From the NCBI GenBank assembly GCA_025936955.1, contig JAICSL010000089.1:1-6950 (forward strand): a stretch of DNA of 6,950 nucleotides, written 5' to 3'. The DNA comes from Nitrososphaeraceae archaeon (GTDB lineage: Archaea > Thermoproteota > Nitrososphaeria > Nitrososphaerales > Nitrososphaeraceae). Of this stretch, positions 5,609-6,950 are shown piece after piece (position 1 is the stretch's first letter; every line of letters begins with the position of its first letter). The position numbers and the translations under genes are program-made. The notes below the pieces were generated by a model that did not search any database, had not been told where the DNA came from, and saw only the letters and a list, made by a program, of their open reading frames with translations.

Positions 5609-6028
5609 ATGGTAGAGTTCGAGTTTATCCAGAGAACATTGCTAAAAGCATTACTAGTAGAAAAAGAAAAACCAGAAGATAAGAAAGACAAGTCCCTAAT
5701 TAACCATATAGCAAAAAACTATAGCAGAAAACTCTAAAGTATTGGTAGATTTTGGTAATGACCCACCAATAATATCCTATATAAAAAATGTAATTTCCAA
5801 GAATTATTTTAATTATCTGAAAAACAAGGGTAATGAAGAGATAGAAAGAATAAAACATCTGAAAAAAATATTGAAAATGGATTCTATCTTAAATTGGATG
5901 ATAGAGGCCCGCCTATACAATGCGAAAATCCTCCGAGTATTTTAAAAGATGATGATTATTGTGTTTTTGAAAAACTTAATATTTCAATACTACTTACTCG
6001 ACCTAAAAGAATTCAAAGGCCAGCCTAG
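5609..6028 (+). pseudogene. Unrecognised gene of about 140 codons with two homopolymer frameshifts
   Basis: Three frames join into one protein. The ATG at 5609 opens MVEFEFIQRTLLKALLVEKE, EKPEDKKDKSLINHIAK. Removing one A from the A6 at 5713-5718 continues TIAENSKVLVDFGNDPPIIS and a Lys/Asn-rich helix (NYFNYLKNKGNEEIERIKHL). Adding one A to the A7 at 5862-5868 continues NIENGFYLKLDDRGPPIQCE, NPPSILKDDDYCVFEKLNIS, ILLTRPKRIQRPA to the TAG at 6026-6028. The last stretch is more convincing than the alternative frame ending at 5945, because it has ordered hydrophobic/charged spacing and no internal stop. The product would be small, soluble and charged, with a helical N-terminal half and a beta-rich C-terminal half; no signal peptide. 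I do not recognise the family. It directly follows the methyltransferase stub. Confidence 0.5.
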
Positions 6029-6077
6029 GAATTTTGGCACACCTGAGTCAAACATCTAGATTTATCTACCAATTTTA

Positions 6078-6103
6078 AGCCAAACTATTGCCAGACGTTG
6101 GCT
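6078..6103 (-). terminator. Hairpin after the FMN reductase gene
   Basis: AGCCAAAC (6078-6085) pairs with GTTGGCT (6097-6103) with one bulged base. The hairpin lies 13 bases after the stop codon of the minus-strand reductase and is followed on that strand by the AT-rich TTAAAATT. It may mark the end of the reductase transcript and could also limit read-through from the opposite side. Confidence 0.4.
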
Positions 6104-6115
6104 GATTTTACCATT

Positions 6116-6652
6116 CTACAATGCTCTGTTACAAATTAATGTAAACAAGGCTTTTGTGAATCGTTGCAGGTTTTCCCTTGTTTGGATATCAATAATTGCC
6201 CCCTGTGCATCAATTTTTCCCTTAACACCTTGGATCAGTAAAGTAGTCTCAGATGTAAAGTTTGCCATAAGAGTATGCATAATCAATTTCAATTCTTCAT
6301 GACCTTTAAGCCCGCTTGTGGAAGCGGTGATGATCCCTAAGGACTTCCCGGAAAAAACGGTAGTGGCCACACACCATTCTATGGCATTCTTTAATCCCGA
6401 GGGTATGCTGAACACGTACTCCGGAGTGCTGATTATGACTCCATCCGCATCTTGGATAAGGTTGCGTAACTCCGTAATTTCAGACGGCGCATGTTCCAGA
6501 GACTGCTCTGGGTTAAAGTGAGGTAATGTTCTCAGCCGGTCGTAAACAGTTACCTGGAAAATATCTCTAGCTTCTGACCGGATAAATTCTATCAATATGT
6601 GGTTGGCCGATGATGTCGCTGCACTTCCGATCAAGGCTACAACGTTTTTCAT
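6116..6652 (-). CDS. NAD(P)H-dependent FMN reductase family protein
   Basis: Flavodoxin-like NAD(P)H-dependent FMN reductase (FMN_red family, the group that includes azo-, quinone- and chromate-reducing enzymes). The chosen start gives 178 residues, normal for the family. MKNVVALIGSAATSSANH has the first beta strand and the FMN-phosphate loop (GS at 9-10, SSAN at 14-17). ADGVIISTPEYVFSIP (69-84) and LKNAIEW (87-93) form the isoalloxazine-binding PEY motif; the usual Asn after PEY is Val here. KSLGIITAS (103-111) is the next core strand. The frame stays open upstream to 6808, but those 52 codons do not resemble the family, and an AGGGA lies just before the ATG at 6652. The protein is cytosolic and probably reduces quinones, metals or other electrophiles using FMN; the substrate cannot be read. 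It faces a membrane-protein gene across 167 bases. Confidence 0.9.
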   Translation of the reverse strand: MKNVVALIGSAATSSANHILIEFIRSEARDIFQVTVYDRLRTLPHFNPEQSLEHAPSEITELRNLIQDADGVIISTPEYVFSIPSGLKNAIEWCVATTVFSGKSLGIITASTSGLKGHEELKLIMHTLMANFTSETTLLIQGVKGKIDAQGAIIDIQTRENLQRFTKALFTLICNRAL

Positions 6653-6696
6653 AGTCCCTGCATACATATGGATTTTCATCCTTTTTTTACTTAACC

Positions 6697-6703
6697 AATA
6701 AAC
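6697..6703 (-). promoter_or_regulatory. Possible TATA element for the FMN reductase
   Basis: On the minus strand GTTTATT lies about 48 bases before the ATG at 6652. Initiation about 26 bases downstream would give a leader of roughly 20 bases that includes AGGGA near the start codon. Weak by sequence alone. Confidence 0.25.
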
Positions 6704-6819
6704 TTTCCAGATGGAATACAAAGGAGAGTGACCATTTTCTTCTTTTTGGATACCGTGTAGGATGTATATGTGAAGATAGAGAGCATCAAGAACATCCAAG
6801 AAGAACAATCTATAAGTGA

Positions 6820-6950
6820 GTGACGAGTGGTCATCATAATCGTAAAATATCTAATAGGTTACATTTGTCAAATATTGTTAGGATCGCAGTAGCAATAGTG
6901 GGCATAATACTGCTTTTTTATGGTATTGCTGAACTTGCACTATACCTTGC
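6820..6950 (+). CDS. Small membrane protein, N-terminal part (runs off window)
   Basis: The frame from the GTG at 6820 to the window end is open. After a short basic segment (HHNRKISNRLHLSN) it encodes a clear transmembrane helix, VRIAVAIVGIILLFYGIAEL, then ALYL. Arg and Lys before the helix suggest the N-terminus is cytoplasmic. Two starts are possible. The GTG at 6820 follows an in-frame TGA immediately. The TTG at 6865 has AATAGG six bases upstream, with a TATA-like CTATAAG at 6810-6816 at a suitable distance for initiation around 6839. The second choice agrees better with the promoter, the first gives a longer cytoplasmic tail. The family is not identifiable from the fragment. Confidence 0.5.
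   Translation, partial: MTSGHHNRKISNRLHLSNIVRIAVAIVGIILLFYGIAELALYL

Noticed and set aside
6653..6808. N-terminal extension of the FMN reductase frame to 6808
   Set aside because: These 52 codons do not resemble family N-termini. The reductase fold begins at MKNVVALIGS, and an AGGGA sits just before that ATG.
1..6950. tRNA, rRNA or CRISPR array
   Set aside because: No T-loop GGTTCRA-type block with matching acceptor stem, no rRNA-like stretch and no regularly spaced repeat set was found. The 55-bp repeat has only two copies and the TTG tract is a simple microsatellite.

Overview
The window looks like chromosomal DNA from an AT-rich archaeon, most likely an ammonia-oxidising thaumarchaeon of the Nitrososphaerales / Nitrosocosmicus type. 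This is an inference. It rests on strong AT bias, long AT-rich intergenic stretches, archaeal TATA-type (box A) elements placed for leaderless or short-leader transcripts, Thr/Ser/Asn-rich exported proteins with an A-x-A cleavage site, and secreted proteins with the CxTVxG ... DGDLH ... GWxEIHP pattern. No rRNA, tRNA or CRISPR array is visible.

Layout. 1-656 is the 3' part of a serine beta-lactamase-like hydrolase gene with a one-base frameshift. 657-1268 is non-coding apart from the first copy of a 55-bp repeat (869-923). 1269-2138 is an intact calcineurin/purple-acid-phosphatase-like metallophosphoesterase with a well-placed box A. 2324-2971 is a secreted OB-like protein of unknown function broken by one in-frame TAA. 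2972-4099 is a gene-poor stretch holding an IS630-type transposase relic, a minus-strand open frame with a poly-Gln tract, a (TTG)7 microsatellite and a 16-bp direct repeat. 4100-4810 is an intact, divergent paralogue of the 2324-2971 protein. 4853-5229 is a short exported-protein gene that becomes readable only after about five single-base corrections; its 3' end is the second copy of the 55-bp repeat (5184-5238). 5421-5591 is a methyltransferase cut off just after motif I. 5609-6028 is an unrecognised gene of about 140 codons with two homopolymer frameshifts. 6116-6652 (minus) is an intact NAD(P)H-dependent FMN reductase. 6820-6950 is the start of a small membrane protein running off the window.

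The window is best read as an accessory, decaying region. Three intact genes (phosphoesterase, OB-like secreted protein, FMN reductase) sit among at least six broken ones, an insertion-sequence relic and a 55-bp sequence present twice in direct orientation 4.3 kb apart. That pair brackets the phosphoesterase, both OB-like paralogues and the transposase relic. There is no operon-like packing, and each intact gene appears to have its own promoter. I see no convincing new multi-gene system. The points most worth a second look are the bracketing repeat, the hidden genes at 4853-5229 and 5609-6028, and the single stop in the OB-like paralogue.
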